A DNA stretch of 62,071 nt from positions 8,742 to 70,812 of the forward strand of contig LBWM01000008.1 of the NCBI GenBank assembly GCA_000993615.1, written 5' to 3'. Shown here in pieces: positions 27,998 through 37,274 of the stretch (within the stretch, counting starts at the first letter, position 1; every line of letters starts with the position of its first letter). The notes under the pieces are model-generated. The model was given only the letters and a program-made list of their open reading frames with translations, was not told the origin of the DNA and made no database searches. The position numbers were made by a program, and so were the translations under genes. The DNA is from Candidatus Peregrinibacteria bacterium GW2011_GWF2_39_17 (GTDB lineage: Bacteria > Patescibacteriota > Gracilibacteria > UBA1369 > UBA12473).

Positions 27998-29011
27998 TCA
28001 TTTTATCAGCATCGCATCCCCAAAACTGAAAAATCGATATTTTTGACGAATCGCCTCCTGGTAAGCCTCTTTAATAAATTCTTTACCAACCAAGGCACTC
28101 ACTAGCATTAGCAAGGTGCTTTTTGGTAGATGAAAATTAGTCAAAAGGCCGTCAATAAATTGAAATTTGTATCCAGGAAATATAAATAAATTCGTGGTGC
28201 CAGTTTTAGCTTTAACCTGCTGATTTTTGGCGCAAGATTCCAAAATACGAGCACTGGTGGTCCCCACGGCAAAAATTTTTTTGTTCTTCTTTTTTGCGAG
28301 ATTTAATTGTTCTGCAGTTTTTACGCTCAGCTGAAACCATTCGTGATGCATTTGGTGATCCTCAATTTTTTTAACTTTGACTGGCTCAAATGTTCCCCTA
28401 CCAACATGCAGGGTGGCATAAAACTGATCTATCCCCTTTTCGGTTAATTTTTTCATTAAATCAGGTGTAAAATGGAGGCCAGCAGTTGGAGCAGCCACAC
28501 TCCCCCGTTTTTGCGCATAAATTGTTTGATATTGATCCGGACGAGAGGTGCTTTTTTTGATATAGGGGGGTAACGGGACTTGGCCGATAGCATCGATTTT
28601 GCGAGTAAAATTTGCGCCGCATAAAGAAAACTCAATTAGGCGTGACCCATCTTCGTTAATTTCAATAACTGTACCCTCTAATTCTGGCCAGGAAATCTTT
28701 GTTCCTACCCTAAACCTCTTTCCTGGACGCACTAAACATTCCCATTTGCCCGGACTTTTTTCCTGATGCAATAAAATTTCGACTTTTTTTTGGCTAATTT
28801 CTCCGTATAACCTAGCCGGAAAAACCAGAGTATTGTTAAAAAACAACACTGTATTGGGATTCAAAATCCCTGGCAAGTCGCTAATTTTTTTATGTTCAAT
28901 ACTCTTATTAATTCGGTCCAAAACCATTAAACGGGCATCATCCCTCTTTTCTAATGGATTTTGGGCAATCAATTCCAGAGGTAATTTGTAATCAAATTCA
29001 TTAATCTGCAT
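27998..29011 (-). CDS. queA: tRNA ribosyltransferase-isomerase QueA
   Basis: 337 residues of the S-adenosylmethionine:tRNA ribosyltransferase-isomerase. Signatures are the N-terminal DYKLPLELIAQNPLEKRDDARLM, the PLPPYIK motif, the APTAGLHFT substrate-binding segment and the C-terminal NFHLPKSTLLMLVSALVG. It makes epoxyqueuosine at position 34 of tRNAs reading NAU/NAC codons. It lies 37 bp downstream of the SpoIIE phosphatase gene on the same strand. No other queuosine gene (tgt, queG) is in the window. Confidence 0.97.
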   Translation of the reverse strand: MQINEFDYKLPLELIAQNPLEKRDDARLMVLDRINKSIEHKKISDLPGILNPNTVLFFNNTLVFPARLYGEISQKKVEILLHQEKSPGKWECLVRPGKRFRVGTKISWPELEGTVIEINEDGSRLIEFSLCGANFTRKIDAIGQVPLPPYIKKSTSRPDQYQTIYAQKRGSVAAPTAGLHFTPDLMKKLTEKGIDQFYATLHVGRGTFEPVKVKKIEDHQMHHEWFQLSVKTAEQLNLAKKKNKKIFAVGTTSARILESCAKNQQVKAKTGTTNLFIFPGYKFQFIDGLLTNFHLPKSTLLMLVSALVGKEFIKEAYQEAIRQKYRFFSFGDAMLIK

Positions 29012-29048
29012 GAAAGGATACTACTGGATTTTTGCTTTCTTCGAAAAG

Positions 29049-30257
29049 CTATTTTTTATTTAGTCCTGATTCAATTACTTCCTGCTGCTCATATCCAACA
29101 AGGGTTTTACTTGGCTGTGTATTTTTATTCGCAAAATTGCTTTCCCATTGAGTTGATTCTGGTATTTCGACCGCTTGGGTGAGTTCACCGGTTTCACCAT
29201 TTCTAATGACAATTAAGGTCATATCGTCTTCCTGGATATGCTCACCTAAAAACAAGGTTAATTCCGCGGCTATTTTTTGAAAAAGGGCTTCAGCATTCTT
29301 TGATTTCGGTGCCCATCTTTCAATGAGTTTTAAAAATCGCTCAATGCCAAACAGCTCACCTTCCATGTTGCGGGCTTCAGTTATACCATCACTGTAAAGG
29401 ATCACAAAATCACCCATTTCCCATCTTATTTCTTGCTCTTTGGTTAATTTTTCATTATCCGCTACCATCCCCAGGGCAATACCCCCGGCTTTAAGATTTT
29501 CGCAGCTCTGTTCACTCAATTTATAATGGATGATAGTTTCATGACCGGCTCCAGTAAACATTAATTGCTTCGTAGGGTGAATCCACCTTAGCATAATTAT
29601 GGTCATAAACATGGTGCTTTGAATACGAGGTTTAAGATACTTATTGACCTGAGTAATTAGTTGGTGAGAATCCAGGCATAAATCAACAAAAGTATGAATT
29701 AAGGTGTCAACAATCATCATTACTAATCCCGAAGGAACACCGTGCCCAGTTACATCGCCAATATAAAAAAAAGTTTGATCATTTTTAGTAATGAAATCAA
29801 AACTATCTCCTCCAATCTCCGCAGCCGGCTTCGTTTTAGCAATAATGTCTAGTCCGGGAATAGCGGGCGCAGCTTGAGGGATAAGATCCCTCTGAATTTT
29901 TTGGGCAATATTGAGCTCTGAAGAAATTCGACGATGTTCCTTAATATCGTTAGAAACTCTTTCTAAACTACGCGTAACCTCATTAAAAAAGTGCGCTACC
30001 ACCCCAACTTCATCAATTTTCTGAGTATATAAACGATTATATTGTTTACCGGTTAATAGTGCCTTAAATTCGCGTAAAATAATAGCAAACGGCCGACTCA
30101 CCAAAACCCAAAATCCTAAACATGAACCAAGAACAAAAATTGCAATTATTAAAAATATTTTACCAGGTATAATTGCACCGCAGATTAAGCCTAAAACCGC
30201 CAGAGCAAGCTCTAAAATTACAAATTTACGTAATAATTTTTTACGCAGGAAGAGCAT
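29049..30257 (-). CDS. SpoIIE-type PP2C phosphatase, membrane-bound
   Basis: 402 residues. Two closely spaced membrane helices (about 10-55) and a HAMP-like linker (about 55-105) lead to a SpoIIE PP2C domain (about 125-350). Metal and catalytic motifs are AEIGGDSFDF, GDVTGHGVPSGLVM, GAGHET, GIALGM, LYSDGITEA and DDMTLIVI. Such enzymes dephosphorylate STAS anti-anti-sigma proteins; a STAS protein is encoded at 39059. The short periplasmic loop means the input signal is probably cytosolic or membrane-borne. Its start overlaps the end of the MFS-HEAT gene by 17 bp, so they are co-expressed. Confidence 0.9.
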   Translation of the reverse strand: MLFLRKKLLRKFVILELALAVLGLICGAIIPGKIFLIIAIFVLGSCLGFWVLVSRPFAIILREFKALLTGKQYNRLYTQKIDEVGVVAHFFNEVTRSLERVSNDIKEHRRISSELNIAQKIQRDLIPQAAPAIPGLDIIAKTKPAAEIGGDSFDFITKNDQTFFYIGDVTGHGVPSGLVMMIVDTLIHTFVDLCLDSHQLITQVNKYLKPRIQSTMFMTIIMLRWIHPTKQLMFTGAGHETIIHYKLSEQSCENLKAGGIALGMVADNEKLTKEQEIRWEMGDFVILYSDGITEARNMEGELFGIERFLKLIERWAPKSKNAEALFQKIAAELTLFLGEHIQEDDMTLIVIRNGETGELTQAVEIPESTQWESNFANKNTQPSKTLVGYEQQEVIESGLNKK

Positions 30258-32763
30258 AGGAATTCTGGGTTAGAATAAGTATTTTCGATTTTTGTCGTTG
30301 CTTGTTTTTAATAATTTTTTCGATTTTAGCAACCTCATTGTATTCATCAACAACAGTATAGGCAGCTTTAAGTTTTTTTAAAGTTTTTATATTCAGCGCA
30401 TCCAAATTTTCAACTTGCGAGTTCCTACTTAAAATATGACAGATGTACTCCGAAACTCGAACATGGGCTAATTGATGAATATTTTCCACAATTGATTTAT
30501 CAAGCCTTTTAAGTAATTTTTTGCTTTTGGCAGCTAAGTTTTGGTCTTCTTCCATTAAAAATTCCACCATATGAGGGATAGAAGCAGGATGCTTTAGCTT
30601 GGATAGGGCTTCAGCGGCCCGATATCTAATTTTCTGGTCACTTGAAGCCAAATTTTTAATTAAGTAAGCGAGATCTTTTTCTCCTTCTAGCTCCCCGCTT
30701 AAGAGCAAAGTAGCTAAAACCACCTCTCTATCATCACTTTTTTTCATTAAATTAACATGATGGATAAGCTCTTTTCTCATGGACATAAAACCCCATAGCG
30801 CGATGATCGTTTCAGCTTTAATTAGCGGATTTTTATCCTGCAAATAACCTTTTAAATAAGCCATAATATTGGCATCTTTGAATTTACCACACGCCCGAAT
30901 ACAAGCCTGTTTAATCCCCTCATTTCCTTCAATCATAACCGAAAGAATAAAAGGGATTAAATCTCCTTGATCAATGTGTGAGAGTAGCCGAATAATATTA
31001 GCACGCACTTCATCTGAGTCTTCACGCTGAAATAATTTCTTGGATTCATCAATGAGGCGATATCGAGTAAAAGGAAGTTTTTCTATTTCCTTTACTAAAT
31101 TTTTAAAATGCTGCAAGGCCTCCAACGCACCTAGGCGAATTTCTTCATTATCATCTTCCAGGCAATTTATAAGGGCTGGGAGTGTTTCCATATCTTGCCG
31201 AACGCCCATTATTTCAAGAATTTTTGATTTTATCTGCGGTAATTCTTTTTTATTTTTTAAATATTTTATAAAAACATTATTGTCAATTTCGTGGCCTTCC
31301 TGCCCTAAAATCTCAATGGCATTTAGGCGAGTTGGTAAATCGTAGGAAGGATTAAGATTTTGATAGGAAAGATCGGTGTATTTTTTCCGTAATTGAATGA
31401 GACGCAAGGTCATTAAAAGGGCCACAATCACTATGGATAGATTTATTAACCACGTCGCTTCTGAATTCATATATCTGTTTTGAATTAGGAAAATAACCCC
31501 AAAGGCCAAAACAGCTCCGACCGGTTTAATTAGCCCCTCCAATAATTCTTTTATCCTGGTTCGTAGGTGCTCGCTGATGGCGTAATAGGAAGTATGATAG
31601 GCATTTTGAAAAATTCCTCCGGTGATTTCAAAGCTACTACGCGTGATTGCAGCTGTAAAAAAATTAAAATGTAAAGTCATACCCACCAAATTTAGGCAAG
31701 TTACCAAGGGATGGATTAGGAGGCTATTTACAATTCCTAGATTACTAATAATTCGTGAGGTTAATAAAATTTGTACTACTAAACTTCCTAGCGAGAAAAT
31801 CACAGCCAGAATTCCCAGATTTTTAGTTAATTCATTTTCACGATGTTGAATAGTTTCGCCAATTGCTTCAAAATTAGTAATTGGCTTTATGTCGAGCAAG
31901 GAAACTTTTAGATTTTTGGTAGTTGGTTGATAATTATATAATTCAAATTCAATGGGATTTTTCTGAGTAACAGTTTCTTGAATCGCTTTAATGTATTGAA
32001 ATTCCAATAAATTAAAAAGCATAAATTGCATTAAAATAATGCCAACGATTCCTTTTAAAAAAGGATTTTTCCTAGCCTTAAAAAAACTATTTTTCATATA
32101 ATCAATAGGATTTCTTAGTTCTCTTTCCCTGTGGCTCTCCTTTTGCACTTTAAGATATGGGAGCTTCTTGTGATACGAGTGAGAGGCCAGAAAAATAGGG
32201 ATAATTGCTAAGAGCGCCAATATCCATAAATAAATAAATTTGTAAGCAGGTAAGATGCCCACAAAAATACCAACAGCTAAACCACCGATAATCCCGCCTA
32301 GGGTTTCAGCTGATGCAATTAAGGGGAAGGCTCTTTGGCTTTCAAAGGGTGAGAACAGATCTTCAATAAAAAGCGCGATTAGGATATTAAGCTGAGAAAG
32401 GAGTATTGATTGCGCGATTAGGATAATGCCGAAAAAGATAAAGTTATTGCTATAGGCGAAGAAGGTGGAAACGAATAAAAATATTCCGGCCATTAGAATG
32501 GTGGCATAAATTAACAATTGCTTTTTTATCCACTGCAAAAAATGGGCATAAATAATGGTGCTGAGCATGATTAACAACGCATTCAAAACAATCAAAAAGG
32601 GCAATGAATTTATCCCAAAGCGATTAATAAACATGGCAATTGTGGTGGTCCAGCCCATTACAAAGCCAATCCTTAAAAGTAGATTTATATTCCAAGCTAG
32701 AACTATACGTGGCCACTCTCCCTTGCTCACATTAAGAACTCGATTTAGAAAAGGGATTTTCAT
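30241..32763 (-). CDS. MFS-like membrane protein with C-terminal HEAT repeats
   Basis: 840 residues. The first half (about 1-460) holds about 12 hydrophobic helices of an MFS-like or nucleotide-transporter-like fold, with a soluble insertion (residues about 255-300). The second half (about 480-800) is a chain of HEAT-type helical pairs with the regular signature I.ALG.....AI..L...L and many Asp/Glu at turns. Similar fusions exist in several phyla but their transported substrate is unknown. It precedes and overlaps the SpoIIE phosphatase gene, so the HEAT tail may dock or control the phosphatase (inference). Confidence 0.8.
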   Translation of the reverse strand: MKIPFLNRVLNVSKGEWPRIVLAWNINLLLRIGFVMGWTTTIAMFINRFGINSLPFLIVLNALLIMLSTIIYAHFLQWIKKQLLIYATILMAGIFLFVSTFFAYSNNFIFFGIILIAQSILLSQLNILIALFIEDLFSPFESQRAFPLIASAETLGGIIGGLAVGIFVGILPAYKFIYLWILALLAIIPIFLASHSYHKKLPYLKVQKESHRERELRNPIDYMKNSFFKARKNPFLKGIVGIILMQFMLFNLLEFQYIKAIQETVTQKNPIEFELYNYQPTTKNLKVSLLDIKPITNFEAIGETIQHRENELTKNLGILAVIFSLGSLVVQILLTSRIISNLGIVNSLLIHPLVTCLNLVGMTLHFNFFTAAITRSSFEITGGIFQNAYHTSYYAISEHLRTRIKELLEGLIKPVGAVLAFGVIFLIQNRYMNSEATWLINLSIVIVALLMTLRLIQLRKKYTDLSYQNLNPSYDLPTRLNAIEILGQEGHEIDNNVFIKYLKNKKELPQIKSKILEIMGVRQDMETLPALINCLEDDNEEIRLGALEALQHFKNLVKEIEKLPFTRYRLIDESKKLFQREDSDEVRANIIRLLSHIDQGDLIPFILSVMIEGNEGIKQACIRACGKFKDANIMAYLKGYLQDKNPLIKAETIIALWGFMSMRKELIHHVNLMKKSDDREVVLATLLLSGELEGEKDLAYLIKNLASSDQKIRYRAAEALSKLKHPASIPHMVEFLMEEDQNLAAKSKKLLKRLDKSIVENIHQLAHVRVSEYICHILSRNSQVENLDALNIKTLKKLKAAYTVVDEYNEVAKIEKIIKNKQRQKSKILILTQNSYALPA

Positions 32764-32866
32764 GAAAATTTTATTTTTTGTTTTTGATTTTTAATTATAC
32801 CCTAAAAAGTACTTATTTGCAACTACATTTAATCTGTTAAGGCTAGAAATATGATACCCAAAATCC

Positions 32867-33604
32867 CTAAAAGAGCCACCATGGCCTCTTCACCTGTATT
32901 TCGAATGCATTTGCCAGTAAATAATTTTCTTGATCCTTGATGTGTACTCTAATCTTATAAATCCCGGTATTTTTCAAATAAAGATTGTACCGAAAGAGCC
33001 TATTTTTAATTTGGATTTGTTGGCTTTGTTTTACGCCGTTAGCCTGCTCAATTTCAATAATAATTTGCTTAATATCACGAATGGATTTCCCTTTTAGGAG
33101 CACACCCTTTCGATTTGAGACAATTTTGGGGATTTTTTTAAAAAAAATCAGTTCTCGTTTGGCAAAATTTTGGGTGTAATAGTAAATTTTGTCGGCAGAT
33201 TTTACAACACCAATCCCCACACAATTATAATGTTCATTTAGAATATTGGCTCGATGACCAGGGCTATTCATTAGTCCAATTTCCGCCCGTACGGTTGGCA
33301 GGGGGTAACCACCTATCTTTGCTAAATTTTCGCCAGATATGGCCTCAGTTATTCTTGCCTGCTTGAGCCGGTCACTAGGTGATTTTCCTAATTTATTGGT
33401 ATGACTAAAATAATCCTTTTTTGCCATATCCTGACTATGCTTTCTAGCTACTTCACGCAAATCTTCCTGCATGAATAGCGTTTTTAGATTGTGACTTTTT
33501 CGATCTTTATTAAGAAGCCTGAGCATATACCACTCCATGGTTTTAGGAGAATTAGGCAAAATAAGGCGACGTACTAGATAAATAATAAATTGAGCTAAAG
33601 GCAT
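32867..33604 (-). CDS. CAP/SCP-domain protein
   Basis: 245 residues. A CAP (CysRich secretory/antigen 5/PR-1) domain spans about 26-150: LLNKDRKSHNLKTL, HSQDMAKKDYFSHTNKLGKSPSDRL, GENLAKIGG and the conserved NSPGHRANILNEHYNCVGIGV. A C-terminal beta domain (about 165-245) follows. CAP proteins in bacteria are usually exported; a hydrophobic stretch (about 4-16) near the N-terminus may act as an anchor or weak signal. Last gene of the rpsB-tsf-ribBA-ribD series. Role unknown. Confidence 0.85.
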   Translation of the reverse strand: MPLAQFIIYLVRRLILPNSPKTMEWYMLRLLNKDRKSHNLKTLFMQEDLREVARKHSQDMAKKDYFSHTNKLGKSPSDRLKQARITEAISGENLAKIGGYPLPTVRAEIGLMNSPGHRANILNEHYNCVGIGVVKSADKIYYYTQNFAKRELIFFKKIPKIVSNRKGVLLKGKSIRDIKQIIIEIEQANGVKQSQQIQIKNRLFRYNLYLKNTGIYKIRVHIKDQENYLLANAFEIQVKRPWWLF

Positions 33605-33616
33605 AAATAATGAAAT

Positions 33617-34723
33617 TTAAAAATCGCCAGATTGCATCTCTCCCTGGATCCAAAAATCTTGCCCTACTTTTTCAATTTTCATGTTTTTTAAAAAAAGTGG
33701 CAAAATTTTAGATGCTTTAAAAATTGCGGGCAATCTAGAATTTTTGGCAATTTTAGGTGTATAAATAAAGCTCACCCGATCAACTAATTTTTCCTGCAAA
33801 AAGGAGGTATTAACCATCTCTCCCCCTTCAACTAAAATACTACGAATCCCCATCTTGAATAATTTAGGGAGAAGATCGTTAAGGTCAATTTTCCCCTGAC
33901 TGTTTTTTTTACAACTCAAAATGGTTACTTGTGGCATTTTTCCCCACTTTGAATTAATTTTTCTTCTGGTGGTGGCCAAAATATTCCTTCCTTTCTCCTG
34001 AAAAATTTGAGCTGAAAATGGGGTCCGTAAGGCACTATCCAGAATTATACGTATAGGATTTACTCCTTTGGTAAGACGTACTGTTAAGCGCGGATTATCA
34101 ATTTTCAGAGTATTAAAACCAATTAAAATGCCATCATAACAGTTGCGTATTTTATGAACTCGAACACTGGTTGCCCTACTGCCCAAACTTGTTGATTTAC
34201 CCTTTTTAAGGGTTATTTTGCCGTCTAAAGTGGCAACTGTTTTTAAATGAATAAATGGCCTTTTGAGTTTCACGTTAACATTATAAAATTCATTAAGCTG
34301 TTTTGCTTCTAAAGTCGAGCCACAAACACACTCAATTTTATTTTGCTCCAAAATAGCAATCCCCTTACCACTAACCAATGGATTGGGATCAACTTGAGCG
34401 TAAATGACTTTTTTAGGCTTAATTTTAATTAAAGCCTCTGTGCACGGTCCTTTCTTCCCGCAATGGCAACATGGTTCAAGCGTAACATACAAGGTCGTTC
34501 CCTTGAGAGATTTCTGGTTCGAAATAGCCTGCTTAATCGCTTCTACTTCGGCATGATCATCGCCAAATTGACGATGGTAACCTTCCGCTATAATGACACC
34601 ATTTTTAACAAAAACCGCTCCCACCATCGGATTTGAACCTACTTTGGACATCCCCTTCCACGCCAGTCGGACGGCTTGATTCATAAAACGATTATCGCTA
34701 TTGGCTTGCTTTTTTTTAGACAT
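33617..34723 (-). CDS. ribD: Bifunctional riboflavin deaminase-reductase RibD
   Basis: 368 residues from the ATG at 34723 (MSKKKQANSD), which overlaps the ribBA stop by 8 bp and so is the coupled start; a longer frame would run further into ribBA. The deaminase zinc site HAEVEAIKQ and PCCHCGKKGPCTEAL are complete, followed by the reductase domain (about 160-365, TLDGKITLKKGKST, IRSILVEGGEMVNTSF). It performs the second and third steps of riboflavin synthesis. RibE and RibH, needed to finish the pathway, are not in the window. Confidence 0.95.
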   Translation of the reverse strand: MSKKKQANSDNRFMNQAVRLAWKGMSKVGSNPMVGAVFVKNGVIIAEGYHRQFGDDHAEVEAIKQAISNQKSLKGTTLYVTLEPCCHCGKKGPCTEALIKIKPKKVIYAQVDPNPLVSGKGIAILEQNKIECVCGSTLEAKQLNEFYNVNVKLKRPFIHLKTVATLDGKITLKKGKSTSLGSRATSVRVHKIRNCYDGILIGFNTLKIDNPRLTVRLTKGVNPIRIILDSALRTPFSAQIFQEKGRNILATTRRKINSKWGKMPQVTILSCKKNSQGKIDLNDLLPKLFKMGIRSILVEGGEMVNTSFLQEKLVDRVSFIYTPKIAKNSRLPAIFKASKILPLFLKNMKIEKVGQDFWIQGEMQSGDF

Positions 34724-35933
34724 TTTTAAGCAAATGACCCATTTTTTCCTTTTTAGCTTTAAGGTAAGCATGGGCACGTTTATTGGTAGATTTTATCTCA
34801 ATTGAAATGCGTTTGGTAATTTTAAGACCGTAACCCTCCAATCCAACTATTTTGGTAGGATTGTTAGTCATTAAGCAAATAGTTTTAAGCCCTAAATCAG
34901 CCAGAATTTGGGCTCCGATACCGTAATGCCTTAAGTCTGATTTAAAACCTAATTTTTGATTCGCTTCCACTGTGTCCAGACCTTTGCCCTGTTGTAATTC
35001 ATAGGCCTTTAGCTTGTTAATCAAACCAATACCGCGTCCTTCTTGGCGCATATAAAGAATAACGCCAGCCCCCTTTTTGGCTATTTTTTCCATGGCAAAA
35101 TGGAGTTGCTCATTGCAATCGCAATGGAGTGACCCAAAAACATCTCCAGTCATGCACTCGGAATGGACCCTTACTAAAACATTTTTTTTGCCAGCCACTG
35201 AACCACAAACAAGAGCTACATGTTCACTACCGTGAATTTTTTCCTTATAAATTAAAATTTTAAACTTACCAAATTGGGTACATAAATCAGTTTCAACTTC
35301 CTTAATCACCAATTTTTCCTTATGCCTTCGATATTCGATTAGATCCTCAATGGAAATAATTTTAAGGTGGTGCTTTTTGGCAAACTGTAATAATTGCGGC
35401 ATTCTTGCCATAGTGCCATCCTTTTGCATGATTTCACAAATTGCTCCAGATGGGATCAGCCCGGCTAAACGTGCCAAGTCAACGGCGGCTTCGGTGTGCC
35501 CAGCGCGGACTAAAACTCCGCCATCAGTTGCCCTGATTGGGAAAAGGTGCCCAGGCCTAATTAAGTCGCTTGGTTGTGTTTTTTTATTGATAATTGTCAG
35601 AATAGTTTTTGCTCGATCACTGGCTGAGATCCCAGTGGTTGTTCCTTCTTTTGCATCTACAGAAATAGTAAAATTGCAGCGAGTTTTTTCTGTATTATTT
35701 ATAGTCATCGGATACAGCTCTAAGCGATCCGCAATTGAATTTTCAATTGGTAAACAGATTAATCCTCGCCCCTCACTCGCAAAAAAATTTATTGCTTCTG
35801 GGGTAACTTTTTCGCCTGCCATTACCAAGTCACCCTCGTTTTCACGATCTGCATCGTCAACGACTATAACCATTTCGCCGTTATGCAAAGCCCTTAGAGC
35901 AGATTCGATATTGTCTAATTTCCCATGTGTCAC
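34716..35933 (-). CDS. ribBA: 3,4-dihydroxy-2-butanone-4-phosphate synthase / GTP cyclohydrolase II
   Basis: 405 residues with both domains. DHBP synthase (about 1-200) shows VVDDADRENEGDLVMAGE, TRCNFTISVDAKEGTTTGISA and RPGHLFPI; GTP cyclohydrolase II (about 210-395) shows VRVHSECMTGDVFGSLHCDC (zinc ligands) and YMRQEGRGIGLINK. The enzyme makes both starting compounds of riboflavin. It lies 40 bp after tsf, which is an unusual neighbour, and overlaps ribD by 8 bp. Confidence 0.97.
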   Translation of the reverse strand: MTHGKLDNIESALRALHNGEMVIVVDDADRENEGDLVMAGEKVTPEAINFFASEGRGLICLPIENSIADRLELYPMTINNTEKTRCNFTISVDAKEGTTTGISASDRAKTILTIINKKTQPSDLIRPGHLFPIRATDGGVLVRAGHTEAAVDLARLAGLIPSGAICEIMQKDGTMARMPQLLQFAKKHHLKIISIEDLIEYRRHKEKLVIKEVETDLCTQFGKFKILIYKEKIHGSEHVALVCGSVAGKKNVLVRVHSECMTGDVFGSLHCDCNEQLHFAMEKIAKKGAGVILYMRQEGRGIGLINKLKAYELQQGKGLDTVEANQKLGFKSDLRHYGIGAQILADLGLKTICLMTNNPTKIVGLEGYGLKITKRISIEIKSTNKRAHAYLKAKKEKMGHLLKNV

Positions 35934-35972
35934 AGGTAAATTGGTTAAAATGAAAGTAAGATTGCGTAAATT

Positions 35973-36725
35973 TTATAAACGCACAAATTCCTTGATGGTT
36001 ATTCCTTTAAGAATTTGCTCAATACTTTCATCAGAATTTTTAACAAAGGCTTGCTTCAAAAGAGAATTTTCCTCCCTAAATTTTTTTTCTTTACCTTCAA
36101 GGATTTTCAAAATGATATTGTCTGGTTTTCCCTCATCTTTTAGCTGTTTGGTCCAAATTTCGCGCTCTTTTTGAATCAATTCGGTGGGGATTTGATCTGG
36201 TGAGATAGCAATCGGATTCATAGCGGTAATGTGCATAGCAATGTCTCTCGCTAATGCTTCATTTCCCCCACTTAAAGCTATAAGTGTCCCTATTTTTCGA
36301 TTAGAATGGATATAGGCCTCTACATTTTCACCTTCAAGAAAATTGAGCTTATCAATTGCCACTTTTTCACCCATTTTTAAATTGAGCTCATTAATTAAGA
36401 TCGATGGATCATAGTCTTTTCCTTGAGCTAGATAATTTTTAGCAATATTTTCTGCCGCTTGAATAAATTCTGCATTTTTGGCCACAAAATCAGTTTCGCA
36501 TCCCAAGTGCAGAATAACTCCTTTCCCTTGTTTCGTGGCAACCGCAGCAACTCCTTCACTAGTTTCGCGATCGCTGCGACTAGCTGCTTTAGCTTCACCT
36601 TTTTCTCGCAAGATTTGAATCGCCCTAGTCATATCGCCATCAGATTCCTCAATGGCCTTTTTGCAGGCTTGTAGGGAGGCTCCACTTTTCTCGCGAAGCT
36701 CCTTTATAGTTTCTAAATTAATCAT
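35973..36725 (-). CDS. tsf: Translation elongation factor Ts
   Basis: 250 residues, short for the family (about 280-300 in E. coli) but with the N-terminal UBA-like LREKSGASLQACKKAIEESDGDMTRAIQILREKG and the key CETDFVAKN motif. It recharges EF-Tu with GTP. Separated from rpsB by a membrane-protein gene, which interrupts the classic rpsB-tsf pair. The ATG follows an A/T-rich spacer without a Shine-Dalgarno site. Confidence 0.96.
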   Translation of the reverse strand: MINLETIKELREKSGASLQACKKAIEESDGDMTRAIQILREKGEAKAASRSDRETSEGVAAVATKQGKGVILHLGCETDFVAKNAEFIQAAENIAKNYLAQGKDYDPSILINELNLKMGEKVAIDKLNFLEGENVEAYIHSNRKIGTLIALSGGNEALARDIAMHITAMNPIAISPDQIPTELIQKEREIWTKQLKDEGKPDNIILKILEGKEKKFREENSLLKQAFVKNSDESIEQILKGITIKEFVRL

Positions 36726-36743
36726 GATTTTTAAAATTAAATT

Positions 36744-37238
36744 TTATGGATTAGGAGTAGGATTTGGTGAATCTTGATCTGAATTTGGCTTCACGGGAGT
36801 TGTTTTAGCTGGCTCAATGCCTGTTTTTGCAAACATTTGATCCACATTAATCTTCATAGCGAGATTATGTAAAATTGGAATTGGCCATAAAATTCCCGAA
36901 TAAGCTTGGAAAGCACCAATAGCGCTGACCGCGATTAATGTCAAAAATAATAGTGACCCAATTGCCGGCATAAGTATCAAAATAAAAAGTGTAAAAAAAG
37001 CAATAATCGTTAACAGTAACCCCTGTTTGCCGTGCATTTGGCAAAATTTACTTTTAGGTTTCATGGTAATTGCGCCCACAAAAAGCATTGGTATGTAGGA
37101 AGCGGCGCCCAGCAGGCGTTCATCGGTCGGAATCTGGAGACCTGGGTTATCCGTATTTTTAGGCTCATTTTGAGAAATTGGGACACTTGAGACTTGGGTT
37201 TCCGGTGAAATATTGGGATTAGCTTTATTTTCAGCCAT
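36744..37238 (-). CDS. DUF4870-like small membrane protein
   Basis: 164 residues. A disordered N-terminus (about 1-40), a folded start (TDERLLGAASYIPMLFVGAIT), a KSKFCQMHGKQGLLL segment and two or three membrane helices (about 72-120) resemble DUF4870/Tic20-like proteins, whose function is unknown. The C-terminus is Pro/Asn-rich. It sits between rpsB and tsf, all on the same strand with small gaps, so it should be strongly expressed with them. Confidence 0.7.
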   Translation of the reverse strand: MAENKANPNISPETQVSSVPISQNEPKNTDNPGLQIPTDERLLGAASYIPMLFVGAITMKPKSKFCQMHGKQGLLLTIIAFFTLFILILMPAIGSLLFLTLIAVSAIGAFQAYSGILWPIPILHNLAMKINVDQMFAKTGIEPAKTTPVKPNSDQDSPNPTPNP

Positions 37239-37274
37239 AAAAAGGAGGTTAGAGGATGCTTTGGATACTAAAAC

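Noticed and set aside
35350-36174. 274-codon open frame antisense to ribBA and tsf
   Set aside because: It spans two conserved genes on the other strand, is Ser/Phe/Arg-rich without any fold, and is the expected shadow of A/T-rich coding sequence.
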